DNA from: Desulfomonile tiedjei
GTDB lineage: Bacteria; Desulfobacterota; Desulfomonilia; Desulfomonilales; Desulfomonilaceae
Length of the DNA: 64,000 bases
Direction of reading: 5' to 3'
Assembly: GCA_016212925.1 (NCBI GenBank)
Contig: JACRDF010000003.1
Span: forward strand, 248,001 to 312,000
Positions 35,591 to 44,039 of this stretch are shown here, piece after piece. Position numbers and translations under genes: made by a program. Each line of letters starts with the position of its first letter. The stretch's first letter is position 1. Below the pieces are notes generated by a model. The model made no database searches. It was not told where the DNA came from and was given only the letters and a program-made list of their open reading frames with translations.

Positions 35591-35739
35591 GTTGCCATTC
35601 ACCGGGACTGGAAAGATGCACCGCGTACGGGTGAGGTATGCCTCGCTCTCGGGCGACACATTTGTGGCGTTGTCCACAAGCAACCGGGCGATCCTTGAAG
35701 ATCGCAGGTTTCTGGGCCATTTTCCCGGTGAGTGGTTAC
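35591..35739. mobile_element. Non-autonomous IS66-like mini-element (MITE), copy 2
   Basis: Ends GTTGCCATTCACCGGGA (35591 on) and the complement of 35723-35739 (GTAACCACTCACCGGGA): 14 of 17 match. The flanking 8 bases are AGAAGTAG (35583-35590) and AGGAGTAG (35740-35747), 7 of 8 identical, consistent with an 8-bp target duplication. The left flank contains the livJ stop codon. It is 149 bp long with no gene. It matches copy 1 at 4931-5054. Confidence 0.65.
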
Positions 35740-35842
35740 AGGAGTAGTTCAACGGCCTGTGAATAACCAACAGGAGCTTTGAAGCCGAGACGGTCACCAG
35801 TTGAGAGGCCGTCTCGGTTCTTTCTAGCCAGGAGCCGCAATC

Positions 35843-36916
35843 ATGGTTTCTTTTGCGGACATTCTACAGTACGTGTTTTCCGGCGTTACTATCGGGGCCA
35901 TCTACGCCATGGTGGGCCTCGGCTTCACGATGGTGTACAATTCCACCAGCATCATCAATTTAGCCCAGGGTGAATTCGTAATGCTGGGCGGCCTGTTCGG
36001 GGCCACATTTGTGGCCGTCGCTAAAAGCATGGGGCTGCCCCCTCACTTGGCCATTCTGACAGGTTTTCTTCTTGCCGTGATCTGCACTACTATTGTCGGT
36101 CTTCTAATGGAGAAGATCGCTATCGAGCCAACCGATCATTTGACCGTATTTCATTACGGGGGAATGGCGGCCATTATTTTCTGGATAACCCGACTGGTGG
36201 CGGAACTATCGCTTCCCCTTTCGGTGATTATCACAGTGGCAGGAGTGTCCGGCGCTTACCTGTTGCTCAGGAAAGTGAAAATAAAGTCTATGGAGAGCCC
36301 TACGGTCCTCCAATTGATCATCATAACAATTGCGCTGTCAATTATCGTTCGGGGGATCGCCATGTTCACGTTCGGCAAGAACCCGTACTTTATGAACCAT
36401 TTTGTTTCGGAAAAGGCTATCACTGTTTTCGGAGCGACCGTCTTACCCCAAACAGTGCTCGTTGTGGCTGTGATAATCATGGTTGTGATCTTAGTGGGGT
36501 TGTTTTACAGCCTTACGCTAACCGGCAAAGCAATGCAGGCCTGCGCGTTCAACCGCAGCATTGCGAGACTGATGGGTATCAACGATCAGTGGATGATATT
36601 GTTGTCTTTCGGCATGTCTTCGCTCGTTGGGGCCGTGGCCGGATATATGGTCACCCCGATTACTCTTATGGACTATGATCGAGGGCCCATGCTGGCCTTG
36701 AAAGGGTTTGGAGCCGCTGTTCTTGGCGGGCTGGGCAACGGATACGGAGCCGTGGCAGCAGGCTTCATCCTCGGAATCCTTGAGGCGCTGGGAGCAGGAC
36801 TGATCTCTTCGGCATACAAGGATGCGGTTTCGCTGGTTATCTTGTTGCTGGTTCTTTTCTATAAGCCCAGCGGTTTGTTCGGTAGCGCTGAGGCCGCAAA
36901 ATTCAAGGAATTCTGA
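35843..36916 (+). CDS. livH: Branched-chain amino-acid-type ABC transporter permease LivH
   Basis: 357 residues with about eight helices. Features: YVFSGVTIGAIYAMVGLGFT at the N-terminus, NLAQGEFVMLGGLFG, the EAA-like cytoplasmic loop MQACAFNRSIARLMGINDQW and GFGAAVLGGLGNGYGAVAAG. It forms the inner-membrane channel with LivM. It is 252 bases after livJ, with the mini-element between them. Confidence 0.92.
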   Translation: MVSFADILQYVFSGVTIGAIYAMVGLGFTMVYNSTSIINLAQGEFVMLGGLFGATFVAVAKSMGLPPHLAILTGFLLAVICTTIVGLLMEKIAIEPTDHLTVFHYGGMAAIIFWITRLVAELSLPLSVIITVAGVSGAYLLLRKVKIKSMESPTVLQLIIITIALSIIVRGIAMFTFGKNPYFMNHFVSEKAITVFGATVLPQTVLVVAVIIMVVILVGLFYSLTLTGKAMQACAFNRSIARLMGINDQWMILLSFGMSSLVGAVAGYMVTPITLMDYDRGPMLALKGFGAAVLGGLGNGYGAVAAGFILGILEALGAGLISSAYKDAVSLVILLLVLFYKPSGLFGSAEAAKFKEF

Positions 36917-36995
36917 ACCGCACGCGGGCGGCTAATAGGGTTGCAACATGTGCGGTTCAACGAGCCACAGTATCTAACGCCTGGAGAAGTGGAAT

Positions 36996-38039
36996 ATGGG
37001 GCGCGGTAATCTTATCACGCTAATCATTTTTGGCGTCATTATAGCGATTTTCCCTTTGGTACTGCCCAGCCCCTATTATTTGAGGGTGATAAACTTTGCC
37101 GGCATTTTTAGTCTTGTCTGCATCGGGCTGTCGCTGTTGGTGGGTTACACCGGGCAAATCTCCATAGGCCAGGCCGGATTTTTCGCCATCGGCGCGTATT
37201 CCTCAGGAATCTTAACCGCTCAGTTCGGTTATAGCCCCTGGATAGGAATCCTTGTGGGCATCGCTCTCAACGCGCTCGTGGCATTCATCGTCGGCATTCC
37301 GACCCTCAAGTTGAGGGGACATTACTTGGCAATGGCAACCCTGGGCATCGGGGAAGTCATACACATAGTTGCCCTTGCCGATACCGAGGACTTCACCGAC
37401 CTGCTCCGGTGGATCGGAATAAAGATAGGGTACGCTCCGGCCGCGCTTGCCAAGGCGCTGGCCCCTTATCGCTCTATGACTGGAGGCCCTTCAGGGTTCG
37501 GACAAATACCCGCGTTGGGGGTGGGGTCTTGGGAACTGGGCTCTCCTGTCCAGTGGTTCTATTTTATCTGGTTTACAGTCTTCCTCCTGATGATCCTGTC
37601 CCTGAATCTCATCCATTCGAGGGTCGGCCGGGCTCTGCGCGCCATTCACGGGAATGAGGAAGCGGCCAAGGCAATGGGGCTGAACACGGCCAGATTGAAG
37701 CTCGGTATCTTCGTTACGTCAGCCGGGATGGCTTCCCTGGCTGGATCTTTCTACGCCCACTACGTGACGTTTATCTCACCGGTCACCTTTTCCATTAACG
37801 AGTCCATTCTTTTCCTGGTCATGGTGGCTGTGGGGGGGATGATGAACGTCTGGGGCGCGCTGGTGGGAACTATTATCATGACCATCTTGCCGGAGAGCCT
37901 CAGGTTTCTGCACGACTACGATATTCTTGTTTACGGCTTGATATTGCTGATCATTATGATGTTTATGCCGAACGGCATTGTGGGTTTATTTCAGAGCCTT
38001 TTCAGCTTTCAGAAAACGGAAAAGGCGGGTGAAAAGTGA
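36996..38039 (+). CDS. livM: Branched-chain amino-acid-type ABC transporter permease LivM
   Basis: 347 residues with about nine helices. Signatures are LSLLVGYTGQISIGQAGFFA, TLKLRGHYLAMATLGIGEV, and the EAA-type loop RALRAIHGNEEAAKAMGLNT. An inserted stretch (about 125-180, with ALAKALAPYRSMTGGPSGFG) matches the usual LivM extracellular loop. The stop overlaps the livG GTG start by 4 bases (GTGA). Confidence 0.93.
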   Translation: MGRGNLITLIIFGVIIAIFPLVLPSPYYLRVINFAGIFSLVCIGLSLLVGYTGQISIGQAGFFAIGAYSSGILTAQFGYSPWIGILVGIALNALVAFIVGIPTLKLRGHYLAMATLGIGEVIHIVALADTEDFTDLLRWIGIKIGYAPAALAKALAPYRSMTGGPSGFGQIPALGVGSWELGSPVQWFYFIWFTVFLLMILSLNLIHSRVGRALRAIHGNEEAAKAMGLNTARLKLGIFVTSAGMASLAGSFYAHYVTFISPVTFSINESILFLVMVAVGGMMNVWGALVGTIIMTILPESLRFLHDYDILVYGLILLIIMMFMPNGIVGLFQSLFSFQKTEKAGEK

Positions 38040-38839
38040 ACCAAATTCTAGGAGTCGAAAAAATATTCGTGAAGTTCGGCGGAATAATGGCCCTCGGAAA
38101 TGTTTCCTGTTCGATGGACCAGGGCAGCATAACGGCAATTATCGGACCCAACGGAGCGGGCAAGACCACTTTAATAAATGTGATTTCCCAAGCCGTTCCG
38201 CAGACCCAAGGGAAGGTTTTTTTCAAGGGAAGCGATATTTCAGGATTGCCTCAGCATAAAATTGCACGTATGGGCATTGCCCGCACCTTTCAAAACCTTC
38301 GACTGTTTCGTCACATGACCACCCTGGAAAACGTGATGGTTGCTCGCCACATAAAGACTTCTTCGGGCTTTCTATCCTGCGCTCTGAAGTTGCCCACCTC
38401 TCGCAGAGACGAAAAGGTCATTCGCAGTAACGCGATGGAATATGTAGAATTTGTCGGCCTCGGTGCCAAGGCTGATGTGGATGCCCTCTCCATGCCTTTC
38501 GGCCTCCAGAGGCACCTGGAGATTGCCCGGGCCATGGCGCTCGAGCCCGAGGTGATTCTGCTTGACGAGCCTGCCGGAGGACTGAATCCCGGTGAAACAG
38601 AGGCGCTGGCGGAGCTCATTTACAAAATAAGGGAAAGAGGTGTTACGGTCGTCCTGATCGAACACGACATGAACCTGATCATGAATATTTCCGACCGGAT
38701 AATGGTTTTGAACTATGGCCAGAAAATAGCTGAAGGAACCCCCAAGGAAATCCAAGAAAACGATGCAGTAATCGAGGCCTATCTGGGCAAGGAAGCCGCT
38801 CCGCAGCCTCAGGGTCCCGGTTCTGCATCGGTGGGATAG
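38036..38839 (+). CDS. livG: Branched-chain amino-acid-type ABC transporter ATPase LivG
   Basis: 267 residues. The GTG start overlaps the livM stop. Walker A IIGPNGAGKTT, Walker B EVILLDEPAGGLNP, H-loop VVLIEHDMNLIM. The signature region is LSMPFGLQRHLEIARA, a LivG-type variant of LSGGQ. It binds and hydrolyses ATP at the membrane with LivF. The gene is followed 5 bases on by livF. Confidence 0.93.
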   Translation: MNQILGVEKIFVKFGGIMALGNVSCSMDQGSITAIIGPNGAGKTTLINVISQAVPQTQGKVFFKGSDISGLPQHKIARMGIARTFQNLRLFRHMTTLENVMVARHIKTSSGFLSCALKLPTSRRDEKVIRSNAMEYVEFVGLGAKADVDALSMPFGLQRHLEIARAMALEPEVILLDEPAGGLNPGETEALAELIYKIRERGVTVVLIEHDMNLIMNISDRIMVLNYGQKIAEGTPKEIQENDAVIEAYLGKEAAPQPQGPGSASVG

Positions 38840-38844
38840 AACCG

Positions 38845-39570
38845 ATGCTGGAAGTGACAAATCTCCACGTCTACTATGACAAGGTCCATGTTCTCAAGGG
38901 AATCTCTCTGACCATTAGGGATGGTGAATGCGTGACGTTGCTGGGCGCCAACGGTGCGGGCAAGTCCACCCTGATCAACACCATTTGCGGGTTGGTGTCG
39001 ACAGCTGCCGGCTCGATCAAACTGGACGGGACCGATATCAGTAGCGTCCCGGCCCACGACATAGTGCGCCTGGGCATTTCCCAGGTGCCGGAAGGCCGCC
39101 AGATTTTTGCCAATATGTCGGTGACGGACAATCTCAGATTGGGGGCTTATACCAGAACCTCCGGGGCAACCAAGGGACAGATCGCTGAAGACATGGATCG
39201 CATCTTTGATATGTTTCCAAGACTGAATGAGCGTCGGACCCAGCTTTCGGGGACGCTCTCCGGCGGGGAACAGCAGATGCTGGCAATCGGCCGAGCCCTG
39301 ATGAGCAGACCCAAGGTGTTGCTGCTGGATGAGCCGTCATTGGGACTAGCTCCGCTGGTGGTTCAATTCATTTTCCAGACAATAAGCCGATTGCGAGAAG
39401 AGGGCCGTTTGTCGGTAATGATGGTGGAGCAAAACGCGCGTGCCGCGCTGCAAATCGCGGAAAGGGCATACATTCTGGAAACGGGAAAAATCATCATGGA
39501 GGATGTGTCCTCCGCCCTTATCAATAATCCGGAGGTCCAGAAAGCCTTCCTCGGCGGCGGCATGAGGTAG
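38845..39570 (+). CDS. livF: Branched-chain amino-acid-type ABC transporter ATPase LivF
   Basis: 241 residues, ATG 38845. Walker A LLGANGAGKSTL, LivF-type block GISQVPEGRQIFANMSVTDN, signature LSGGEQQMLAIGRAL, Walker B VLLLDEPSLGLAP, H-loop VMMVEQNARAAL. Normal length. Last gene of the operon, followed at once by two strong hairpins. Confidence 0.94.
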   Translation: MLEVTNLHVYYDKVHVLKGISLTIRDGECVTLLGANGAGKSTLINTICGLVSTAAGSIKLDGTDISSVPAHDIVRLGISQVPEGRQIFANMSVTDNLRLGAYTRTSGATKGQIAEDMDRIFDMFPRLNERRTQLSGTLSGGEQQMLAIGRALMSRPKVLLLDEPSLGLAPLVVQFIFQTISRLREEGRLSVMMVEQNARAALQIAERAYILETGKIIMEDVSSALINNPEVQKAFLGGGMR

Positions 39571-39583
39571 GAAAAAAGAAATT

Positions 39584-39640
39584 GGGGAGACCCTTTTTGT
39601 AAAAAGGGTCTCCCCAAGCCCCTCTCCAAAAACTTCTATA
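39584..39640 (+). terminator. Palindromic repeat family T, copy 2 (liv operon terminator)
   Basis: TTGGGGAGACCCTTTTTGTA / AAAAAGGGTCTCCCCAA palindrome, then CCCCTCTCCAAAAACTTC (the GTTTTTGGGG string in inverse orientation). It starts 14 bases after livF. Confidence 0.7.
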
Positions 39641-39643
39641 TTA

Positions 39644-39692
39644 CTGGCAGTCTAATGGCTTCCGCTGACAGCGCAAGCCATTAGACTGCCAG
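39644..39692. repeat. Perfect 18-bp hairpin
   Basis: CTGGCAGTCTAATGGCTT (39644-39661) and AAGCCATTAGACTGCCAG (39675-39692) with a 13-base loop. It is close after the family-T terminator. No second copy was seen in the window. Confidence 0.7.
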
Positions 39693-39759
39693 GCTATGGA
39701 ACTTCTTGACGAGGGAACAGGGCGAACTTACTTACATGAACGATTCGCCCGCAGCCTCT

Positions 39760-39985
39760 GTGTTTGGACGAATATTCGCGTCATGCCGGATAGCGCTCAA
39801 ACAGCGATTGCTCTGCCAGATGAAACATGGACCGGGGCCAACACGCCTACCTGGCACCCCGAGGCCGACTTTGATTGGCTGTTGGGTGCCACTGACCTGG
39901 TCACCAGGTCAGTGATGGTTTTTCACGGAAGCCATCTTCATCATTTGAAAATGGTCCGTATCAAACATTGCGACCACCTGCCCGA
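39760..39985 (+). repeat. Dispersed ~190-bp repeat, copy E
   Basis: Contains TGGCTGTTGGGTGCCACTGA, the hairpin partner AGGTCAGTG, and GCCATCTTCATCATTTGA at the right, with a CCTGGCACCCCGAGGCCGA block at the left. It is the most diverged copy with the core. A frame of about 99 codons across it is not considered coding. Confidence 0.7.
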
Positions 39986-40067
39986 GTTGGCATAATACAA
40001 TTGAACTCTCCCTTTCTCGCCAGGAGAGCCGAACCACCGTGAGCGCAGTTATTTTAGAGGTCGGAAA

Positions 40068-40271
40068 TTGAAGATAGTGTTCAACGGCTTTCCCGAAGAA
40101 ATGGAAGGGTGCGAGCTGACCGTTCAGGAACTATTGGATCGGTTCAACGAAGACGACCCCGCTGTAATAGTCGAGGTCAACGGTCGTTTCGTGTATCGGA
40201 AAGAATTCAAGATTTTCAGGATCAACGACGGTGATCGCGTCGAATTCATCCACCCTTCCTTCGGGGGGTGA
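40068..40271 (+). CDS. ThiS/MoaD-family sulfur-carrier-like protein
   Basis: 67 residues. The start TTG 40068 has GAGG about 8 bases upstream. Beta-grasp pattern: LTVQELLDRF near residue 18, VIVEVNGRFVYRKEF mid-protein, and the conserved end INDGDRVEFIHPSFGG with the C-terminal Gly-Gly needed for adenylation and thiocarboxylate formation. ThiS, MoaD or a specialised carrier cannot be told apart; no thiF, thiG or moaE is adjacent. Confidence 0.85.
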   Translation: MKIVFNGFPEEMEGCELTVQELLDRFNEDDPAVIVEVNGRFVYRKEFKIFRINDGDRVEFIHPSFGG

Positions 40272-40275
40272 TTTT

Positions 40276-40710
40276 TTATCCGCCCTCGCGGAGCAGTATC
40301 ATTTTGATGGTGGAGAACATGGACACAGCCTCCATGTCCGTCCTCCATTGAGACCACAGGTATTTTGCCCAACCGATTTGCCCCAAGCCGTACACGCCGA
40401 CCACGACCTGCCCTACTGCAAATAATCCGCAGCTTATCTGGCCGACAGCCACTAGAAGCCCCAAAGCCACCTGGCCGAACGAAAAGAGGCCGACCGCAAA
40501 CTGGCCGAACGCCAGTATCCCTGCGCCGAATTGTCCAATAACTATTCCGCCGAAGGCAAATTGACCGATTGCCAACCACCCTTTGGCGACTCGTGTCCTC
40601 CCCTCGCTGTCATACCCGTAAGAAATACAGATCAGAGGCAGTCGGAACAGGCTTGCTCGGGTTTTCCATTCAAACCCGCGTGTCGGTCGGACGTTAAACT
40701 CCTCTGGCAT
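40276..40710 (-). CDS. Gly-Gln decapeptide-repeat protein (144 aa)
   Basis: Start ATG 40710 lies inside the end of queE (17-base overlap). After about 45 residues there are seven Gly-Gln positions spaced 10 residues apart (one gap of 11): IGQFAFGGIV, IGQFGAGILA, FGQFAVGLFS, FGQVALGLLV and so on, ending GLGQIGW. Positions alternate small and hydrophobic residues, as expected for a solenoid or a membrane-embedded beta/alpha repeat. The tail is WSQWRTDMEAVSMFSTIKMI. No family is known to me. Confidence 0.65.
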   Translation of the reverse strand: MPEEFNVRPTRGFEWKTRASLFRLPLICISYGYDSEGRTRVAKGWLAIGQFAFGGIVIGQFGAGILAFGQFAVGLFSFGQVALGLLVAVGQISCGLFAVGQVVVGVYGLGQIGWAKYLWSQWRTDMEAVSMFSTIKMILLREGG

Positions 40711-41335
40711 CGTGGGGCCATATATACTTGTGGATTTGAAGTTGGAATCGGACCGGCAAATTATCCTGGAGAATCCATTCCACCAGGTTGCCAGGTGGCA
40801 ATTCCCCGAAAACGGCTGAGAAAAGAACTCGCGTCTTGGTCCGCCCGAATCGTTCCCTGACGATACCCCGCGCCCACTCGTAGTCATGTCTGTCCGAAAT
40901 CACGAATTTGACCTCGTCGCTATCCCGGAGTTTCCATATATTTTCCCACCTGAATTGCGCGCTCTCGCCACTGGAAGGGCACTTGATATCCATGATCCGG
41001 ACGACACCATCCGGCAGAATCGAAATGTCGACGGAACCGTTTGTTTCAATCAGTACTCGGGAACCGCGATCCAGTAGCGCTGCCGCAAGTGCGGGGGTTT
41101 CCGGCTGGACCAAAGGCTCCCCGCCGGTTATTTCCACCAACTCCAGACCGAAATCCGAGACCTGGGCAAGGACCTCTTCAAGGCCCATCTGCGTACCATC
41201 TTCCTGGGCATACCGGGTATCACAATAGCGGCATCTGAGGTTGCAGCCCGCGAGCCTCACAAAAGTGCAAGGAAGGCCTGCGAAGGAAGACTCGCCCTGA
41301 ATGCTGCGGAAAATCTCTGATACGTTCAAGCTCAT
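40694..41335 (-). CDS. queE: 7-carboxy-7-deazaguanine synthase QueE (radical SAM)
   Basis: 213 residues. Radical SAM cluster Cys are C31, C35 and C38 (GCNLRCRYCDT), preceded by EIFRSIQGESSFAGLPCTFV. ITGGEPLVQPET and IETNGSVDIS follow. It makes 7-carboxy-7-deazaguanine in queuosine biosynthesis. The rest of the queuosine pathway is not in this window. ATG start. Confidence 0.92.
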   Translation of the reverse strand: MSLNVSEIFRSIQGESSFAGLPCTFVRLAGCNLRCRYCDTRYAQEDGTQMGLEEVLAQVSDFGLELVEITGGEPLVQPETPALAAALLDRGSRVLIETNGSVDISILPDGVVRIMDIKCPSSGESAQFRWENIWKLRDSDEVKFVISDRHDYEWARGIVRERFGRTKTRVLFSAVFGELPPGNLVEWILQDNLPVRFQLQIHKYIWPHDARGV

Positions 41336-41470
41336 ATTGTGAACTCGGATCCCATTGGAAAATTCTTTTCATATGAATCAGCAAATACCAGAACATTTTG
41401 CAAAAGTCATCCTTAGTGATAAGATACCAGCCTCAAATTGCAGTGGTGGCCATTTTTTGGAGGGGAAAGG

Positions 41471-43402
41471 TTGCAGAAAGCTCTTGTCCGATTCCTTCCC
41501 GACGATGTTATCGTTGAATCCTTCGTAGGGGAACTGCTTCTCGATGTCGCTCTCGACGCGGGTATTTTTCTGCCTGCCGCGTGTGGGGGTTCTGGTGCTT
41601 GCGGCCAGTGCAAAATCAAGGTCCTCGAAGGTTCGGTTGACGCCCTCAAGATAGACAAGGTCCATGCCGCGGCGAGAGCCGAAGGGTTTGTGCTCGCCTG
41701 CCAATCCAGACTCACCGGCGACGTGACCGTCGAGGTTCCCCAGGCTAAGGTCGGACGCAAGGTCATCCCAAGGGATGAAGCGGAGCGGATGCGTTTGACC
41801 GCAGCGCCGATGGAATCCCCCATAATTCCCGAATATAATCCTACCATTATCAGGGTGTTAATGGAGTTGCCGCGGCCGAAACCCGACGACAACATCAGTG
41901 ACTTCGAAAGGATCATACGTACGCTGAGGGTCAATCATGACATATCAGCCGTTACAGCCGGTCTGGATTTGTTGCGGGAAATGCCGTTTCAGGTGCGCCA
42001 AAATGATTGGAAAATTACAGCGTGTCTTCAGGTGGACACCTGCGCTGATTCGGATGAGAAGGTCTACAGACTGGGCCGCATACGTCCAGGCCATGCTGTC
42101 GATCCATCGGTGGGATTGGCCGTCGATATCGGAACCACGTCGCTGTGGGGGGAACTGATAAATCTCGACACCGGCGAAGTGATGGCCCGTGGCTCGCGCT
42201 ACAATCCGCAGATTTCCATGGGCGATGACGTAATAAGCCGCATTGTATTCGCGCTCAAAAAGGATGGGCTGGAGAAGCTCCAGCAACACGTGGTCAAGGG
42301 CCTGAACGAAATAATCGACGAAACATTGTCCAAGACAGGGCTTTCCATGAGTTCGATAGACTATATGGTGGCAGCGGGCAACACCGTAATGACACATCTT
42401 TTTCTTGGGCTCTATCCCAAGTTCCTGCGTGAATCACCCTATGTTCCAGTGGCGCAGAATGTCGAGTCCGTGCCCGCAGGAGTGCTGGGCTTGAATCTGA
42501 ATCCCCACGCGGTGATCAAGGTCTTTCCCGGTGTGGCCTCGTACGTGGGGGGGGACATAGTGAGCGGGGTCCTGGCCAATGGCATGTGGGACTCCGACGA
42601 GATGACCCTCTTTATCGACATAGGAACCAACGGGGAGATAGTAGCAGGCAATAGGGACCTGCTGATGACCGCATCATGTTCGGCCGGCCCCGCTTTTGAG
42701 GGAGGGGGGCTGGAATATGGGATGAGGGCGGCTCCTGGAGCCATTGAAGGCATACTGATCGACCCTGACACGCTCGAACCCATGATCAAGACCATAGATG
42801 CCAAACCTGCCATGGGAATTTGCGGGTCCGGCATAATCAACATAATTTCTCAGATGCTGAAGCTCGGGCTGCTGAATCAAAACGGCAAATATGCTGCCGG
42901 CCTGAAGACCGACCGGGTTCGGGAAGGGAAGAGCGGGCTGGAGTACGTGATCTGCAGAGCGCCGGAGACCGGTATTAAGGAAGACATTGTGCTCACTGAG
43001 GTTGACCTGGACAACATACTCAGGGCCAAAGGAGCCATGTTTGCCGGGGCCACTTGTCTGCTGGACAAAATCGGTCTCAGTGTAGACGCCCTGGATCGCG
43101 TTATAATAGCAGGAGCATTCGGCAGCTTTATCAATCTTGATCACGCGGTTACCATTGGGCTTTTGCCGGACATTCCGAGAGAGAAGTTCACGTTTATAGG
43201 TAATTCTTCGCTGAAGGGCGCTAGACTGGCAGTTGTTGACAGGAACCTGTTCGAGCGGTCTAAAGAAATTGCCCGGGCCATGACCAATGTGGAGCTATCC
43301 GAAGATCCGTCTTATATGGACAACTTCATGGCTGCTCTTTTCCTGCCTCATACACGAGGCGAGCTTTTCCCGTCAGTACGGCTGCGCATTTACGATGAAT
43401 AG
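41471..43402 (+). CDS. Ferredoxin-ASKHA protein, RACo-like reductive activator of corrinoid proteins
   Basis: 643 residues. The start TTG 41471 has GGAGGGG five bases upstream; TTG 41438 is an alternative without such a site. A plant-type [2Fe-2S] domain has C38, C44, C47 and C77 (CGGSGACGQC ... ACQSRL). The C-terminal ASKHA-like domain has phosphate motifs LAVDIGTTSLWGEL and LFIDIGTNGEIV, then GAFGSFINLDHAV. The family (DUF4445/RACo) uses ATP to drive reduction of inactive Co(II) corrinoid proteins in methyl transfer. No methyltransferase or corrinoid protein is nearby, so the partner is unknown. Confidence 0.88.
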   Translation: MQKALVRFLPDDVIVESFVGELLLDVALDAGIFLPAACGGSGACGQCKIKVLEGSVDALKIDKVHAAARAEGFVLACQSRLTGDVTVEVPQAKVGRKVIPRDEAERMRLTAAPMESPIIPEYNPTIIRVLMELPRPKPDDNISDFERIIRTLRVNHDISAVTAGLDLLREMPFQVRQNDWKITACLQVDTCADSDEKVYRLGRIRPGHAVDPSVGLAVDIGTTSLWGELINLDTGEVMARGSRYNPQISMGDDVISRIVFALKKDGLEKLQQHVVKGLNEIIDETLSKTGLSMSSIDYMVAAGNTVMTHLFLGLYPKFLRESPYVPVAQNVESVPAGVLGLNLNPHAVIKVFPGVASYVGGDIVSGVLANGMWDSDEMTLFIDIGTNGEIVAGNRDLLMTASCSAGPAFEGGGLEYGMRAAPGAIEGILIDPDTLEPMIKTIDAKPAMGICGSGIINIISQMLKLGLLNQNGKYAAGLKTDRVREGKSGLEYVICRAPETGIKEDIVLTEVDLDNILRAKGAMFAGATCLLDKIGLSVDALDRVIIAGAFGSFINLDHAVTIGLLPDIPREKFTFIGNSSLKGARLAVVDRNLFERSKEIARAMTNVELSEDPSYMDNFMAALFLPHTRGELFPSVRLRIYDE

Positions 43403-43409
43403 GCTGGCA

Positions 43410-43877
43410 TCACAGTTCGGAATTGTTGTCGGTTCCCACGAGCTTTTCTTTTGGTACGGCCATTAGAGTAACCATTGCCTTGGCAACAGGGACTTCCTCA
43501 TCTCCCCTAACGTCGAATACCTCCGATTCTGATACTATGACCTGGCGGCCTTCGCGGATGACCTTGGAATAACAACGCAGGGCTTCTCCAAACGCGGGTC
43601 GCAGAAAATTGACTTTGAACTCGATGGTCAAGATCTGCATGCTCTCCGGAACAATGGTGAAAGCGGAATACCCGGCCGTGTGATCCGCCATAGTCGCCAT
43701 AACCCCGGCATGAATGAACCCGTCCTGCTGGCGATGATCCTTTTCGATCTTCACTGTTGACTCGAACTTTCCCCAGCTTGCCCGGACGGCCTCGAAGCCG
43801 CAGAAACGAATGAAGCCCCGCCGGTAGTCTCCTTTGAGGTAATCCCTTCTTGCCTGGCTTATTTCTTGATCTTGCAT
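43410..43877 (-). CDS. PaaI-family hotdog thioesterase
   Basis: 155 residues. The hotdog signature HRQQDGFIHAGVMATMADHTAG contains the HGG/HAG-type catalytic loop, followed by TIEFKVNFLRPAFGEALRCY. It hydrolyses acyl- or aryl-CoA. It is convergent with the RACo-like gene, stops 8 bases apart. The substrate cannot be inferred. Confidence 0.85.
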   Translation of the reverse strand: MQDQEISQARRDYLKGDYRRGFIRFCGFEAVRASWGKFESTVKIEKDHRQQDGFIHAGVMATMADHTAGYSAFTIVPESMQILTIEFKVNFLRPAFGEALRCYSKVIREGRQVIVSESEVFDVRGDEEVPVAKAMVTLMAVPKEKLVGTDNNSEL

Positions 43878-44039
43878 ACGGCACCTTCTGTAATGATCGC
43901 AATCGGGAAATTTACGGAACCCTGTTCGGCAGGGAAGAAGTCACGCCCCCGCGCGGGGTCACCATAAAGGCGGAGAAGAACCCGGCGCGGTGAAAGGTAT
44001 TCCACAACCCATCCGCTAACCGAACAGACACCCGGCTCT

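Noticed and set aside
34847-35797. 316-codon minus-strand frame
   Set aside because: Antisense to livJ and crosses the mini-element; no ribosome site or domain.
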